Positions 29,464-29,689 of a stretch of 29,689 bases of DNA are shown here, piece by piece. Location of the stretch: positions 1-29,689 of the IMG/VR virus record IMGVR_UViG_3300020430_000068; one strand, 5' to 3'. Source of the stretch: a virus. The notes below the pieces were generated by a model. The model was given only the letters and a program-made list of their open reading frames with translations. It did no database searches and had not been told where the DNA came from. A program made the position numbers and the translations under genes. The number at the start of each line of letters is the position of its first letter. Positions within the stretch are counted from its first letter, which is position 1.

Positions 29464-29689
29464 TAGTGGTCACCTGTCAATCTTTCATTTGGTGTCACAT
29501 TCATATTACAAGAGAAAGTTCTTCTTTCACCTTCTCCAAAGAATGGCATTACACCATGTCTTAACCAAGCTGGAAACATTAACATTGTTCCAACTTCTGG
29601 TTTCACATATTCTTCTGTGATGGGTCTTAGTATGTTGATATCTCTCATACCATTTACACCCCAAGTCAAATAAGTAAATCCGTCTATTG
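29463..29689 (-). CDS. 2OG-Fe(II) oxygenase, 5' end outside window
   Basis: Only the C-terminal 74 residues or so are present, and the frame is open to the window edge. IDGFTYLTWGVNGMRD, LMFPAWLRHGVMPFFGEGER and RRTFSCNMNV correspond position by position to the next gene's IDGWTQFQWGANTMKD, LMFPNWLSHMVWPFRGEGER and RRTLSANFNI. The distal His, and the Arg pair that follows, are conserved, so the enzyme is probably active. The TTG at 29669 is not a start: reading continues upstream without a stop. A tandem pair by gene duplication is likely. Confidence 0.85.
   Translation of the reverse strand, partial: IDGFTYLTWGVNGMRDINILRPITEEYVKPEVGTMLMFPAWLRHGVMPFFGEGERRTFSCNMNVTPNERLTGDH

Noticed and set aside
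1-29689. CRISPR arrays, insertion sequences, integrase or att sites
   Set aside because: No regularly spaced repeats, transposase-like frame or terminal repeats were seen; the gene content is that of a lytic T4-like phage.

Overview
The window is a compact stretch of a marine T4-like myovirus genome. It is AT-rich, and every gene I can support lies on the minus strand, so transcription runs from high to low coordinates. Most neighbouring genes overlap by 1-44 bases. The T4 core replication and recombination set is present: sliding clamp 45, clamp loader 44/62, RegA, polymerase 43, helicase 41 and UvsX. It sits among genes typical of ocean T4-like phages: PhoH, several 2OG-Fe(II) oxygenases, DUF3310-like and DUF4385-like proteins, and a RecB-type nuclease. 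The short gp62 and the gene content resemble cyanophages and pelagiphages more than T4 itself. I cannot name the host.

Layout in transcription order. (1) 29689-25241: two tandem 2OG-Fe(II) oxygenases (the first cut by the window edge), a DUF3310-like protein, 45, 44, another oxygenase, 62, regA and a small coiled-coil protein. (2) 25216-24160: a consensus sigma70-type promoter and a ParB-like-fold protein. (3) 24152-18213: a terminator hairpin that also carries the next -35 box, then DNA polymerase followed by a cytosine-C5 methyltransferase, a TET/JBP-like dioxygenase and a GT-B-like glycosyltransferase, all with overlapping ends. This looks like a complete pathway for making glycosylated 5-hydroxymethylcytosine in finished DNA. 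(4) 18216-17233: an unknown 129-aa protein, an entericidin-like lipoprotein, a 51-aa membrane protein, and a structured non-coding stretch that ends in a second terminator/promoter hairpin. (5) 17247-14155: small genes including a SleB-like wall hydrolase, an HExxH putative peptidase and a 59-aa zinc-ribbon-like protein. (6) 14154-6707: PhoH, T4-type lysozyme, serine hydroxymethyltransferase, DUF4385, nuclease, UvsX, two more 2OG oxygenases, helicase 41 and a short TTG-start gene. (7) 6711-1: a possible late promoter and five large or basic proteins that may be virion-associated. They include a 414-aa protein with ligase-like KxDG motifs and a 909-aa mosaic that begins with an HxGH nucleotidyltransferase domain.

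The genes fit one replication and DNA-modification programme. The clamp, clamp loader, polymerase, helicase and UvsX copy and recombine the genome. The methyltransferase/TET/glycosyltransferase cassette, tied to the polymerase gene, would modify it after synthesis. RegA, and possibly a small RNA whose loop is complementary to several neighbouring ribosome-binding sites, would act on translation. No tRNA, CRISPR array, insertion sequence or plus-strand gene was found.
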